From Pomphorhynchus laevis (lineage: Eukaryota; Acanthocephala; Palaeacanthocephala; Echinorhynchida; Pomphorhynchidae): DNA of 64,000 bases. A program made the position numbers and the translations under genes. The notes under the pieces are model-generated. The model was not told where the DNA came from. It did not search any database and worked only from the letters and a program-made list of their open reading frames with translations. The DNA is taken from NCBI GenBank assembly GCA_012934845.2, contig WNNJ02001757.1:62001-126000 (forward strand), given 5' to 3'. Positions 1 to 14,300 of the stretch are shown here, piece by piece; position 1 is the first letter of the stretch, and the number at the start of each line of letters is the position of its first letter.

Positions 1-835
1 ATTCTTTACAATTGAATAAACAGTTATTATTTTTCGGAATAAACCAAAATAATAGAAGTTTACATTATCGCTTTTCATTATAAAGTTCTTTAACAGCGAT
101 CAGACTACAAACGATGTAACATTAATGTGTCATTTAATGCACGTAAAAGGGATATGTCCATCTATTGTCATTGACATTTGTTGTGCACACACTTCAAATT
201 TGGTCTAACGATTACGCACATTCTGTTTGTCGTACATGGCCGCGCACCCGAATATAGTGCTGTTCGTATTCTGTAGTCTAAATTAAAATAACACCGTCAT
301 AGTTTAGTATAGTCTGAAATTAAAAGAAATCGTAGAGGGGGTATTACACTGCAACAAGAAAGTATTTAGTTACTACTTCGTATACAAAAACCATATAGTG
401 ATGGTGTGTGTATGGATTAATAAAAATTAGAATCGGCATCAATCTATGAAATAAGTCCGAAAACGATGTCTTCTGAAAAACTAATGGGAAATCTAGCTTT
501 CGTAAGATAAAGGCAAGGTTACATCTTACTAATTTATCTGGCTTTTTGAATGAATTCTGGAATTTTGTAGGATTAAAATTATCATTTGCTTATTTCCGTA
601 ATTGGTACAGACCAATTCATATTAATTTTTGAATCAAAACATCCGCGTATCATTATTTTATTAACAGTTTATTTAAAGAAAATACACTGACATATCTGCC
701 GTTATGAAAAAACACGACAATTTATTAAAAAATTGGTTTATGCGACGTTGGCGATTTACAGTTTCGCCAGCTTATAAAATACAATTAAAATAGAAAGCTA
801 TAAAGATGTAAAAAGTTCCTTGTAGTTTATTTCAT
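1..835. other. AT-rich stretch, no gene seen
   Basis: I see no reading frame of coding character, no EB-type exon and no recognisable repeat here. If the large minus-strand EB gene continues to its stop codon, that exon lies here or beyond the left edge. Confidence 0.5.
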
Positions 836-2155
836 ATCTTGTATCCCTAATTATCCCGGGTAATCAGGGATAATCATGGATTTTATCTCTTATTCGACGC
901 AAAATTATATCTTGTATCCCTAATTATTCCTGGTAATCCGAGGTAATCAGGGATATTATCTCTTATTCGAGGCAAAATTATATTTTGTATCTCTAATTAT
1001 CCCTGGTAATCAGGGATAATCAGGGATATTATCTCTTATTCGAGGCAAAATCATATCCTGTATCTCTAATTATCCCTAGTAATCAGTGATAATCAGGGCT
1101 TTTATCTCTTATTCGAGGCAAAATTATATCTTGTATCTCTAATTATCCCTGGTAATCAGGGATAATAAGGGATATTATCTCTTATTCGAGTAAAAATTAT
1201 ATATTGTATCCCTAATTATCCCTGGTAATCAGGTATAATCAGGGCTTTTATCTCTTATTCGAGGCAAAATTATATCTTGTATCTCTAATTATCCCTGGTA
1301 ATCAGAAATAATCAGGGATATTATCTCTTATTCGAGGCAAAATTATATCTTGTATCCCTAATTATCCCTGGTAATCAGGGATAATCAGGGATATTATATC
1401 TTATTCGAGGCAAAATTATACCCCTAATTATTCCTGATAATCAGGGATATTATCTCTTATTCGAGGCAAAATTATATCTTGTATCCCTAATTATCCCGCG
1501 TAATCAGGGATAATCTTGGATTTTATCTCTTATTCGACGCAAAATTATATCTTGTATCCCTAATTATTCCTGGTAATCCGAGGTAATCAGGGATATTATC
1601 TCTTATTCGAGGCAAAATTATATCTTGTATCTCTAATTATCCCTGGTAATCAGAAATAATCAGGGATATTATCTCTTATTCGAGGCAAAATCATATCTTG
1701 TATCCCTAATTATCCCTGGTAATCAGGGATATTATATTTTATTCGAGGCAAAATTATACCCCTAATTATTCCTGATAATTAGGGATATTATCTCTTATTC
1801 GAGGCAAAATTATATCTTGTATCCCTAATTATCCCGCGTAATCAGGGATAATCTTGGATTTTATCTCTTATTCGACGCAAAATTATATCTTGTATCCCTA
1901 ATTATTCCTGGTAATCCGAGGTAATCAGGGATGTTATCTCTTATTCGAGGCAAAATTATATCTCGTATCCCTAATTATCCCTGATAATCAGAGACATTAT
2001 CTCTTATTTGAGGCAAAATCATATCTTGTATCTCTAATTATCCCTGGTAATCAGTGATAATCAGGGCTTTTATCTCTTATTCGAGGCAAAATTATATCTT
2101 GTATCCCTAATTATTCCTGGTAATCCGAGGTAATCAGGGATTTTATCTCTTATCA
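836..2155. repeat. 73-bp hairpin satellite, about 18 copies
   Basis: Tandem copies of a 73-bp unit, with the landmark TTATTCGAGGCAAAA recurring at 73-bp steps (for example 891, 964, 1037). Most units contain ATTATCCCTG, a 5-nt spacer GTAAT, then CAGGGATAAT. That is a perfect 10-bp inverted repeat, followed by a further AGGGAT that can extend the stem. Units differ by single changes and small deletions, and a block of several units is itself repeated (near 860-960, 1490-1590 and 1840-1930). The array lies next to the last EB exon. Confidence 0.93.
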
Positions 2156-2234
2156 AACAAAACTGTACTTGATGTGCAATTATTTAAATATTATTTTTAG
2201 TTTAAATAGTTTAATTGTAGAATCTATGACTTAC

Positions 2235-2375
2235 CTGACAGGCTGACACAGCCTGGATCGATCCATAGATAACCCTTTGCACACCTACATCTACCATTTA
2301 TGCATCGAAGATCAAGCGATTTATCGCAATCTGCTTGTCGATTGCATTTATTTTGACAACTGGTACAATCAATAT
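2235..2375 (-). CDS. EB exon 25 (last one seen)
   Basis: Runs from acceptor TTTTCGGCAG to donor GTAAGTC; 141 nt, phase 1-1. It encodes one EB module with core CTSCQNKCNRQADCDKSLDL followed by RCINGRCRC and a W before the last Cys. It has an extra CxxC pair ahead of the module. The upstream intron (2376-4476) holds an 88-bp tandem repeat. No further exon was found to the left. Confidence 0.85.
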
Positions 2376-5300
2376 CTGCCGAAAATATACCACATTAAAG
2401 TTTAATTACACGAAACTTAGAAAGTAGCTTTAATAAAGTTTATTATTTTAATTGGATATCCCTTTAATATAAGGAGCACAGTTTGATAATATGCCATTTC
2501 ACGTGATTGTGTGGATACCCGATTAACATCTACATTTCATTAAAATTCTAATGATTATTTGTAGAGATATTCGTTAATTAAAAATTAAATACTAACAATT
2601 AAAAAATCAGAAACATTTAAGCCTGACATTTACCAGCATCATCAAATTTATTTATTTATTTTTACTGTGTGAAATTACACTTGTATTAAAAATGTTTCCA
2701 TATAAAAAAATCGAGGACATTTATATGTCGAGGACACAGAAATATACCTCTGTTTAAATATTTGAATTTTAATAAATAACATCATTTGAATAAATAGCAT
2801 TTATTCAATACAAAGGTATTTTTCTATAATTATCTATAATTTAATTATGATCTATTTTTATAATCTATAATCTCTTTTTAATTATTTCTATAATTATTTT
2901 TAATTATCAATATTATTAATTATCAAATTATCAATATTATAAATTATCAATAAATAAGTTATTTATTTACAATATATTTATTCATTTATATCGAATAAAT
3001 AGCAATTATTGAATAAATTAATAGCAATATTTACTAAACCAATTATAAGAATTATGAAATATTTAGAATAACAAAATTTATGGAATAACATTTATTCATA
3101 TATGTGCAGTCAATTAAATCAATTAGATTTAATTTGAAATCAGAAATGGTTTCAATTAAATTTGCAAAACGACTAAAGTCTTTCATGAAGTCTAATTGAT
3201 AATAAAAGCAGGCGAGTCAAGTGATCGTCAGCCAAGATTAAAAGGACCGAAACCTGAAACGTAGGTATTGGATCAGTAGCTGATTAGGTTCACTAATACT
3301 GAAATGTAGCGTACTGCTGTTGGCGTTTATATAAGATAAAAGTAGCATTCAGTGTAAAAAATAGTCATCAAAATTTCAATAGTAACTATGACTGCACAGG
3401 CATATCAACTGGCACAGGCATATCAACTGAAAATTAGGAAGCAAACTATAGATGACTAGTTTGATAATAGTAATCATTAAGAAAAACAGCAGGTTTTCAA
3501 ATTAAAAGGTATATCTCGACCTTTGTCTAAATTATTTATAATAATTTAGATCATAATTATTTAAATTCACATGTCATATATACAGGGAATAACAAAATAT
3601 ACCTCGACCTTTGTCTAAATTATTTATAATAATTTAGATCATAATTATTTAAATTCACATGTCATATATACAGGGAATAACAAAATATATCTCGACCTTT
3701 GTCTAAATTATTTATAATAATTTTAATTATTATAAATAATTAAACATTCAATGGATTCATACTTCAATGTGATTCACAGTTCAATGTGAAAACTAATTTC
3801 TAGTAATTAAATTCTTGTAAAATATTCGGAGTTCACATATTATGTCAATTTGGATAGATTTACACATGCTGGATCAGTAGGTGCAGATCTACAAAACTAT
3901 AACTATGGGATTGTAAGCTTATCTAAAATTTATTGCAATACAAGTTAAATAATCTTAATAACATAAGATTGGGTAGCATAAACTGTGTTACATTATAATA
4001 ATTATTAATATTATTAATATTATCACAAATATTAATATATTATTAATATTTATCATCACAAACATCAAACGCTGTGTTTCCTTTGAAATCGCTCGAACAG
4101 AATAGGCATGCCTTCGAAGTCTCAGAGGAAACAGAGAAGGCAGCACATAGGATAGTGAACGACTTGTTCTAAAAATCAACAGTGAAAGTTATGTATGAAC
4201 CCATCTGCGGGAACTTTCTTGTAAATTATTGATAATAAATTATTATAGAAAAATATTAACATTATTAATATCCATATTATTATAGATAATATGGATATTA
4301 AAATTTAATATTTTATATATAGTATAATATAATATTTTTAATATTATATTTATAATATTTTATAATATATGGATATTATTTTAAAATTTTTCATGGTAAT
4401 AGGCGTAGGGGCACCCGATGATGAATTAAAAATCATTTATATTATCAAAAACATTAATTAATATTCATGTCTTTACCTGGTTTGTTTAACTCATAGATAT
4501 AGTGGCACTTGCTATATTTAAATAGCATTGACGGTGGACATACACATTTCCCTTTTACGCAAATTAAGCCAGAATGCTTATCACAGCAGTCATCCGCAAC
4601 GCAAGCATCATTAATCATATGTTTATGGACTCGCGATTGTTCTAGAGCTAAGTAAAATCTTCAATTACTCATTTGTATATAATATGAAATCATCTGCATA
4701 TTTTATAATATTTTATTCTATTCTCACTTCCCAATTTGGCGTGCTTTTACAATTTTACAATTTTTACAATTTTATTTTTATAAACACTGATAGTTTTCCC
4801 TTCATTCAAGACGAGTTTAATTTATAAATTAATTAAATAAATTAATTGGTTATAAATTAATTTGTAAGTTTATAAATCACGAAAATTCTTATAATTTGTT
4901 CTAAATGTCTTTGATTATCTGTAAATTTTAATTAAAAATGTATTTAATTATCAAATAAAACTAGACAATTTGTAAAAAGGAAATGAATAATATTGATTTA
5001 TAAATTAATTAAATAAATTAATTTGTTATAAATTAATTTGTAAGTTTATAAATCACGAAAATTCTAATAATTTGTTCTAAATGTCTTTGATTATCTGTAA
5101 ATTTTAATTAAAAATGTATTTAATTATCAAATAAAACTAGACAATTTGTAAAAAGGAAATGAATAATATTGATTTATAAATTAATTAAATAAATTAATTT
5201 GTTATAAATTAATTTGTAAGTTTATAAATCACGAAAATTCTAATAATTTGTTCTAAATGTCTTTGATTATCTGTAAATTTTAATTAAAAATGTATTTAAT

Positions 5301-8300
5301 TATCAAATAAAACTAGACAATTTGTAAAAAGGAAATAAATAACATTAATTTATAAATTAATTAAATAAATTAATTGGTTATAAATTAATTTGTAAGTTTA
5401 TAAATCACGAAAATTCTAATAATTTGTTCTAAATGTCTTTGATTATCTGTAAATTTTAATTAAAAATGTATTTAATTATCAAATAAAACTAGACAATTTG
5501 TAAAAAGGAAATAAATAACATTAATTTATAAATTAATTAAATAAATTAATTGGTTATAAATTAATTTGTAAGTTTATAAATCACGAAAATTCTAATAATT
5601 TGTTCTAAATGTCTTTGATTATCTGTAAATTTTAATTAAAAATGTATTTAATTATCAAATAAAACTAGACAATTTGTAAAAAGGAAATGAATAATATTGA
5701 TTTATCAATTAATTAAATAAATTAATTTGTTATAAATTAAATTGTAAGTTTATAAATCACGAAAATTCTAATAATTTGTTCTAAATGTCAATGTCTTTGA
5801 TTATCTGTAAATTTTAAATATGATCATAAAATAATAATATATTTTTAAATATTGTTAGCTAATTTATTTTTAAATATTACTAGTATCACCTGAAACAAAA
5901 AGTACGATTCAAAAATAGATCCACGACAATTGCTTTTTATTAATAAAAATTCATTTTCATCAATATCAGTTATTAATCCATATAAAATAAATACTGTCAG
6001 TTTAAATATTATTACATTTATTAATTGCATAAAAATATGTGCGATATGAAAAAGGTATGTAAAGTCACGGGGAAAATTTGCAAGGCCACATGATTAACTA
6101 AATAAAAATGATTTTATTGGGAATTATTATTTCAAATGGCGAACTCATATAAAAGTTAAGGTACATGTAATTGTGATATTTGTCTTAAATCACATTCATA
6201 GCATCATAAATTTAACATTCATTTTAATATCACATTCATTTTATTAAACTCTGATTTAAGATGTAATTTTAACTAGTTTTTAAGTTTGCTGTTTGCACCT
6301 TATAACCATAAATTAATAATAGCATAAGTTGTTAACAAAATCCTTATTATTAGCACAAATCATTACTTAAATTATTTTAAAATAAATTATTTATAAATAA
6401 TTTAATAGTTTTTTAATTTAAATAGTTTTTTTTTGATAATAAAAATCGACCAACAGAGAAGATTTTTATTTTGTTTGAACTTACAATTATCTATGTCATC
6501 TTCTTGCTTTAAGCACATACTATTCAGCCTAAAATACTTATCGACACAAGTGCATCTTCCATTCTTACATTTCAAGTGTTTCTTCGGATCACACCACTTA
6601 TAAAAGCCACAAGGCTCGTCTAGGTCTTGCAACTTAGCTACACATAGCTTTTATTACTTTGAATTTTTTAACCGTTACTTACGTATTGGCGGTAAACATT
6701 GATTACCCAAAGATACAAAGTTGCGTTTACATTGACAAATGTTATTTTTACAAATCAAATTTTTGGTTTTATCGCAGTCTACAGCAAGTTCTGAATTACA
6801 TCTACTGCCATAAGTTAATCCTAATAATAGAAATGAAAATTTATATAAATGAAAACTACATTTTATTTATTTTACATGTGCAAAACCAAAATTAAGAAAA
6901 TGCTAATTTAAATAACTCTTTAAAAACACCCACCAACTGCGGTCAAACTGACAAAAATTGTTAACTGTCATGTCTATCCAAAACAATTGGATACCGTAAC
7001 TCATAAAGGAGTTAGAATAGAACATCGAATTAACGTTTAGCTGTTTCAAAACTTGATGAACTTAGAATACGCACCGAATGAATTCTACTAAATACTTTGC
7101 AAAGCACGTTAGAATAAGATACCAGATAGTTTCATCAGAGGAAATACGTCATTAGCATTGATTTGGCCCGTTGCTTTGTTGGATCGAGGAATAGGGACCA
7201 AAACCTGATAGCATCGCAGTTCCTCCTGATGACATCTAATTCTTATTCTGATACAACGTCTGTTATTTATTAGTCAATTCATAAAAATGACGTTTATTTT
7301 AAATTAAAAATTTTTATTTTAACTTGATTTAAATTATAGAAAATCTAAAAACAATTACTTATTTTAATATTTAATTATCAAATTTTGATTTAGCATTATT
7401 ATGTGTTGTTTATTTTATAATTATATTAAATACTTAGACTCAGTTAGCTGACTTGTTTTGTTCTACCGACATGTTATTATTGACCTGTGGACTTTGTTTT
7501 CTCGGTAATATGAACTCTGTCAGAGATACTGAAACTATGTATTATTGGTTACGACGTAACCAATAATTTTTTATTTTAACTTGATTTAACTTGATTTACC
7601 ATTATTATGTTTTGTTTATTTTATAGTTATATTAAATACGTGGACTCAGTTAGCTGATTTGATTTAAAATGCTTTAATTTGAAAAATAATTTTAATTTTT
7701 AAGGTTAGGATAATTTTTCAATGCAATTAAAGCTCACAAATTTAAAATTAAAATTAATACATTGAGAGACACTAACAAATTAAGATGGACGTATAGGCGA
7801 AGATCCACTTTTTTGGCCAAATACGATATTAGTTGTCACTTGACAACAATAGCCGACAAACTTCGATCAACCTAATATGTTTATTGAATATGGTCATCAA
7901 ACCAGATCCAATTTATAAAAAATGGATCTCGCCAGTTTTCCCTCATAGGGAAAAAATGAAATAGATGAATAACAACAAAAGTTTCTATTATACGCTAGAA
8001 CCTATTCTTCAATCTAATGAGGAAATAATACATACTTTGATATAATGAGAAAGGAAAAATATTTTAATCTCTGCTTGAAAGGACCTGATCGGTTGATAGC
8101 TCACTCATATTAACGATAAATAATTTTCTGTTTTAATCTACTTCGTGTCAATAATAGGGAAAACTGAAAGTTTTAATAACTTTCAAGAAACAATAGTCGT
8201 TGGATCTCAAGTAATATATCCGAAAATAGGCCTCAATATTTAAAAAATATTAAAAATAATAAAAAATTAGGTTAATTGGCAACATTTCTATAAATTAATA

Positions 8301-11300
8301 AATCAAGAGATGTGTACGGCATAGCGGTTTATAGATATAACTAGTTACTTTGAAAATTAAATTGTTTATTAAATCAAATTTAAGATTCAAAAAATATCAA
8401 TCAAGTTTACCTTTTGTACATTTACCATGTGCACAGATTATATTTCGAATTGGTTGATATCTAATCTTCGTGCTATTCGCGAAAATTGGAAAATATTGGA
8501 AATATGACAATAATTTTGAATATGAACATTTAAGAAGATAACATTTTAATTACGCATAAATATAAAAAAAACTTTAGTCTGTAAAATCTTTGATAAATAC
8601 TTGATTTACAGATCATTAATTGCTACAGCATTATGCTTATATAGATATTATTCTAACATTTAAGCTAAAAGTATACAAATGAGTTATCTGTAACTCATTT
8701 AATAAAATTTATTACTGTAAGTTAATTCTTATAATAGAATTTATAAAGAAATTAAACAATTACTTAAATTTAATTAATTATAAAATTATATTCTAATTAT
8801 TTATTAAGTTTTATTCAAATTTAATACCGTAGATTTAATTGTAAATTTTAAATCGTTGATGCAAATTTATAAATAAATGTAAATTTTCTGGAATAAAAAT
8901 AATAGCATATCTTTCAGCTTGTTAAATTATGGTAGCCCTTATATTTTGTTTTTTATTTATTGGGATATGCGAGCAAATGTCTAATATATTCATATTTTTG
9001 CAGATGCATTATTCGAGAATATGATATTATAAACGCATCATCAGGAAGAACCAGTATATGTGGTAAGTTAATATTTATTTCATTTAAAACAATTTAGTTG
9101 TAATTGTTTTAGTCAATTTATTTAGTCATGTTTATTTGTCGATGCGTTATATTTACAGTTAATATTTTTAAATTGCAAATACATGTTCTAATCGTAAATT
9201 TAAAAATTTTTGAATTAAAGTTTTACCGCAGTAAAATTTTCGTTATTTTAACGTCTTTAGTTTTAGTTGCACAGCCTTAAAATCATATTTGTTCACTAAT
9301 GAAGGTTATTTAAGCTGATGTACTCGACCCTTATATTATTTGTTAGCAATTACATTTTAAGTAATTTAATTATTTTTTTTCGTACTAAAAATTTTAAATT
9401 TTTTCAAATTTAATTTTTTAAATAAATAATAATAAATAATAATTTTTTAATAACTAATTTATTGATTTTTTTCTTTATTAATTATAAAGAATGATTTGTT
9501 GCTATTTCAGTTAATTTTACAGCGAATTTTACTATCGAACTTATTTAATTCGTTTGTCTAATTTTAACATGCCCCGAAGTTGATAATGGTAGCGATCTCA
9601 GCTGTTTGAATATTTTGTTTCAATTCAGAAATTCCTAAACAATTTTATATTTGAGATTATTGATAAATAGATGAAAGTACAAATTATCATCATTATCGAA
9701 TGAAATTTAACTAATCAAAAATTATTAAAATTATTAAAAGGAAATTTAAATAAAAAATATTTAAATTATTAAAATACCTTTTTATATCGACAAGCAATAG
9801 CACATATGTTATTGTAATGATACGAAAGTATATAGAGAACATGAAGGTCATGTTTGCAATATATTTAAATGATTTATAGGCGAGAAGACACTTTTATAAA
9901 TCAAATTCGTTTTCAATATTTAAGTGGTTCACGTTTTCAAGAAAGACAATTGTATTATCTGTCAACTTATTTTAATTTGATGGCGTTGCCCTACTGAAAT
10001 GGAGATTGGCCTTATCTCCTTTAAATCATTCGGATAGTAGAGACATTCGAAAAAATCCTTTTACAACTATATATTTAAAAAATATTAATTTTAGTTTAAT
10101 ATAGAAATAAAGGTTAATTTATATTTTAATATATTTTCAGATAGCTTTAATATTTTAATTTGAAAATATAATTGACTCCGTCAATTTAAAAGGAACAATT
10201 CAGCTACCTTGGCGTCAACGAGAGGTTGTCTTGCTGATGACATATACCGCTTTTACATATGCGCTTCGATGAATAATCTGCATCTGTATGGCAACGTTTG
10301 TTCAAGATATTGTTACGGAATGTTGCATCAGTGTGGATATTGTCGAAAGAAAATGTTGGTATGCATCGACCACCGCTGAAAACATTTTCAAATTTACATA
10401 CACACCGATTGTTAATACACAGCAAGCCACGTGATTGGTCACAATCCCAATCATTTAAACAAATGGCCAAATAATTTAGCTTTTTATGGCTAGACGACGA
10501 AACACATATGCCTTTAGAGAGATGTAGATCAGATTTGCATTTACACTGATACTGTATACACACTGTTGTGAACGGGCAGTGTCTATTTTGAGTACATTTA
10601 ATATTAACCGAGTCAGATGCCATTCTACAAAATCCTTCGATGAAAACCGTTCCTCTAGGACATACACAGTGATGATATGAGCATATTCCATTTATCGCAA
10701 AGCAATCAACATTTCGTTGACATAAATATTCAATCCCAGTTTTTGGTGATGAATATATACGTATTTCACACCTCCCGTTATTCATTGCAAGACGTCCAGC
10801 CTTACATACACAGATACCGTTCTGGCACCACCAATTTGGTGGACATTGACAGTTGTTCTTGCATGTTTTATAAGACTCTAATAAGGTTGTGCATTGTCCT
10901 TCACGCCAAATAAATCCAGGTAGACAATGACAAGTATCCTTAACGCAGTAGCTATTTTGAAGTGGACATCGATTGCGAATACATAATACGTTTGGTAATT
11001 TTGGTATTTGACAATATCCATCAATAAGCATACGAAGTTTAGATGGGCAATAACATATCGTATGCGTTTGGTGTACGCGACATTTTAAACCGGTGGTTTC
11101 ACGATGACAAACTTGGGTGTTCACGGAACAACGCTTTTCATAGGGAAGTACAGGTGATGATATACAGGTTTGGCCGTCAAAATACAGCTTATAGAGACAT
11201 TTGCAAACACCTGATCTGCATACTAAACGTTTATTGTGATCACATTTATGTATTACACTGCACCGCTCGTTGTAGGTTGCAGGTGGTATACTACTGTAAC

Positions 11301-14300
11301 TTAGGCAATAACTGCTGGTAGATTTATTCACACAAGTACATTCTCCTTTAATACAACTTGTACCACTAATCAGAGGACAATCTTCACTTGAATGGCAGAA
11401 ACCTGTAAATAATCGACACATAGAGCCATCAAACTGTAAATAAACTGGACACAAGCAATGTCCTTTAACGCATTTAGTACCGGGCCACCGATAGCAATCG
11501 TATGTTACAAGGCATTCAATATTTGATTTTACACATCTGACACCGTCAAAATGAAATTCTGGACGGCAGACACAAATCCTATCGAAACAAGTCATTCGAT
11601 TTCCATATAGTAATTTTTGGCAATCCTCATTATAACGACAAAACATTTGCCCATGAATACACTGGTTTCTGTATTGTAATAATGGAAACGGGCATTTGCA
11701 CACATGGCTTAAACATTTTGAGTTGTGAATATGACTACAGTCGTTATCGCTGCTGCATCTCTTAAATGATATGTAATGATCGGCGACATTACATAGATTT
11801 TTAATACCTCGGAAACGATATGATTTGCATATGCACATATTACTGTGACTGCATACATATCCAAGCTCTCGTTTGCATTCATGATAAAATATGCATTTCA
11901 AGTTATAAGGATTCGTGCATTTACCTCTATTCCATTGATTGCCGCTCTTTCTACATTTACACACTCCATCGATACAAACTCTTTCACTATTTCCAAATAT
12001 TACACAGTCCGATTTTCGTACGCACGGCATCAGCGTGTTTCCTATACTTTGATACATGTTCAGTTTCTTACACGAATTTGTGGATTTCATTTTTACATAA
12101 CCAACCTTACATTCACATATTCCGAATTTACACTTCTGAGTATTTGTTTCACACTCGTTATCATTCGTGCACCGCATGTCTGTTGAATTGTCGAAATAAC
12201 TTTCACAAATTCCCTTCTTTGAAATATGCTGGCCTGGCTTACAGGTACAAAATCCTCTTAAACAAACGAGTTCCCTTTGTGAACAACTCTTGTAGCGATC
12301 TGAACATCTGCTTAGATATTTGGTATCTTGGATCTTATTAAGTGGTACTTCGCATATACCCAGTCTAAGTACAAATCCACTTGCGCACGTACATTTACCG
12401 TTATGGCATATCCCATTAACCTCATAACATTCATAATGATATCTACAGGGTCTATAATTGTACTGATGATTCTGATCTACACAAATTCCGGCTCCTGAAA
12501 ACATCATACCTCGCTTACATACACAACGGCCTTTTAAGCATACTTGACCGTCAACTTTTTTACAGTCTATATTGTGTAGACAGAATCTCAAGAATCCGAT
12601 GCGTTTTTCATTGATTTTTAGGCATACGGTTGATTGAGCATATTCAGTACCATAATGACACGAACATCTGCCCTGATAACATCCCATTCCTACTAAAGAA
12701 GCACAGTCAGAATCGGTCGTACATCGTTTTAATATCTGGGGTCCGCCCGTTTCATCTTTAGCTATACAGACATTATTTTTTTCTATAAATCCAGTAATGC
12801 ACACACATCGCATGTAAACTCGATTACATATATAACCGGCTGCTACATTACATTGCCAATTTGTTCTACATTTGGACCATTTATTTTCAAGCATATTAAT
12901 TGTACATAAATCGTTGCTATTACATGGATGTAGCATATTACGAGGCCAACACGTCCCTCTTGAATTATTTCTTCCAAGACACGTACACTTATTATTTACA
13001 CACAATGAGCTTGGACTGCATTTAACATTTTCGCTGCATTTAAGTTTATTTTCTTTTTGGCATTGCTGTCCATCCCAGAGGTAGCTAGGTTTGCAAACAC
13101 AATATTGTCGTATACAATACAAATCGGTTAATTGACTTTGGCATTTTGAATCTGTTAAGCATCTGACATATGGTCGAATTAAATTGGCTGACAAATTTTC
13201 TCTGATGCATTGCATTGATACAGGATTAATGTAATAACCGATAACGCATGAACATTGTTGATGCCTACATACAGCATATTGTCCCATTGACGATCGACAC
13301 TGATGCACGCTATTACAAGATATTACCAATGACACAGATCCGACATTATCTTGAACACATTCGCCATTTTCATATAAGCTATATCCGCTTCTACACTGAC
13401 AAATACCATCTTTACATACGTGTAAAATACTCTCGTAAGCAGTCGCTGGCTTGCATTCTATGTTTGCACCATTTTTACATATTTTGTATCGAGGTTTCAA
13501 CGGTATACACATATTGTTAAACCATATATCATCACGGGCGCATTGACACCTTTCTCGAATGCATCTTAGTCGACTTTGAATCATGTCGCATTCATAATCC
13601 CATCGACATTTGTCCATAAGTGTATTTGGTCCGGTAGGTAATGCGTGAGTTCTAATTTTAAAGCATTTATGTTGATACCATCGATATCCAGTTATACATG
13701 TGCATTTTCTTTTAACGCATATTAAATGTTCACTGTGCTTGCCTTTGCAGTCAGAGTGAGATGAGCATGGTAGCCCATGCTTTTGAAGTTCATCACCATT
13801 TATAGATAAGCACCTATTCTGAAGATGGGATTCAGAATAAAATGGCGTATATCCACGCTTGCAAATGCAAAATTTGTATTTGCTGCAAACCGAATTCGGT
13901 CCCAGTTTTTGTTTACATTGCCGCGAGTTTAAACACATACTTAAATAAGTTGTCGTTGTCACTATGCAAAGCTCAATGTGCCAAACAAACCCAAAAAGAC
14001 AATCACATCTTCCGTTAATGCACCTTAGTCTGCTCCCTATTTTACAATCGGAGTCTTTGCTACATGTACTTAACAAATCACCAAACGTCCGCGGGTATCG
14101 ATAAACACATCTGTTTCGATACAGAATTGTTTGAGGCTGGGGGCATGCACATATATCCTTATCTGTATCGCATATAATTACTGCGTTAGCAATATCCTTA
14201 CATTCATTATCATTTGAACATTGCATATTTAATCTACCATTCGATATAAGCTTCGCTGCTATGCACTTTAGATTATGCCAAAAATGGCCAATTTTACATC

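Larger units (their letters stand above)
6805..10207. other. 3.4-kb intron of the EB gene
   Basis: AT-rich. It contains one inverted DR1 copy (about 7073-7290), a pair of ~110-bp diverged direct repeats around TATTTTATAATTATATTAAA and GACTCAGTTAGCTGA (near 7405-7460 and 7615-7665), and a possible plus-strand exon at 9004-9062. No EB exon was found in it. Confidence 0.5.

Noticed and set aside
836-2155. Homing-endonuclease (I-SceI-like) sites, because TAATCAGGGATAAT resembles part of that target
   Set aside because: The match is short and lies inside a hairpin satellite; no endonuclease gene is near.
3988-4179. Minus-strand 63-codon open frame in an EB-gene intron
   Set aside because: Ends in an Ile/Asn run from AT-rich DNA and has no Cys module or splice sites.
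4821-5820. CRISPR-like array
   Set aside because: The repeated unit is 176 bp with no separate spacers, in an animal-type intron; it is a plain tandem repeat.
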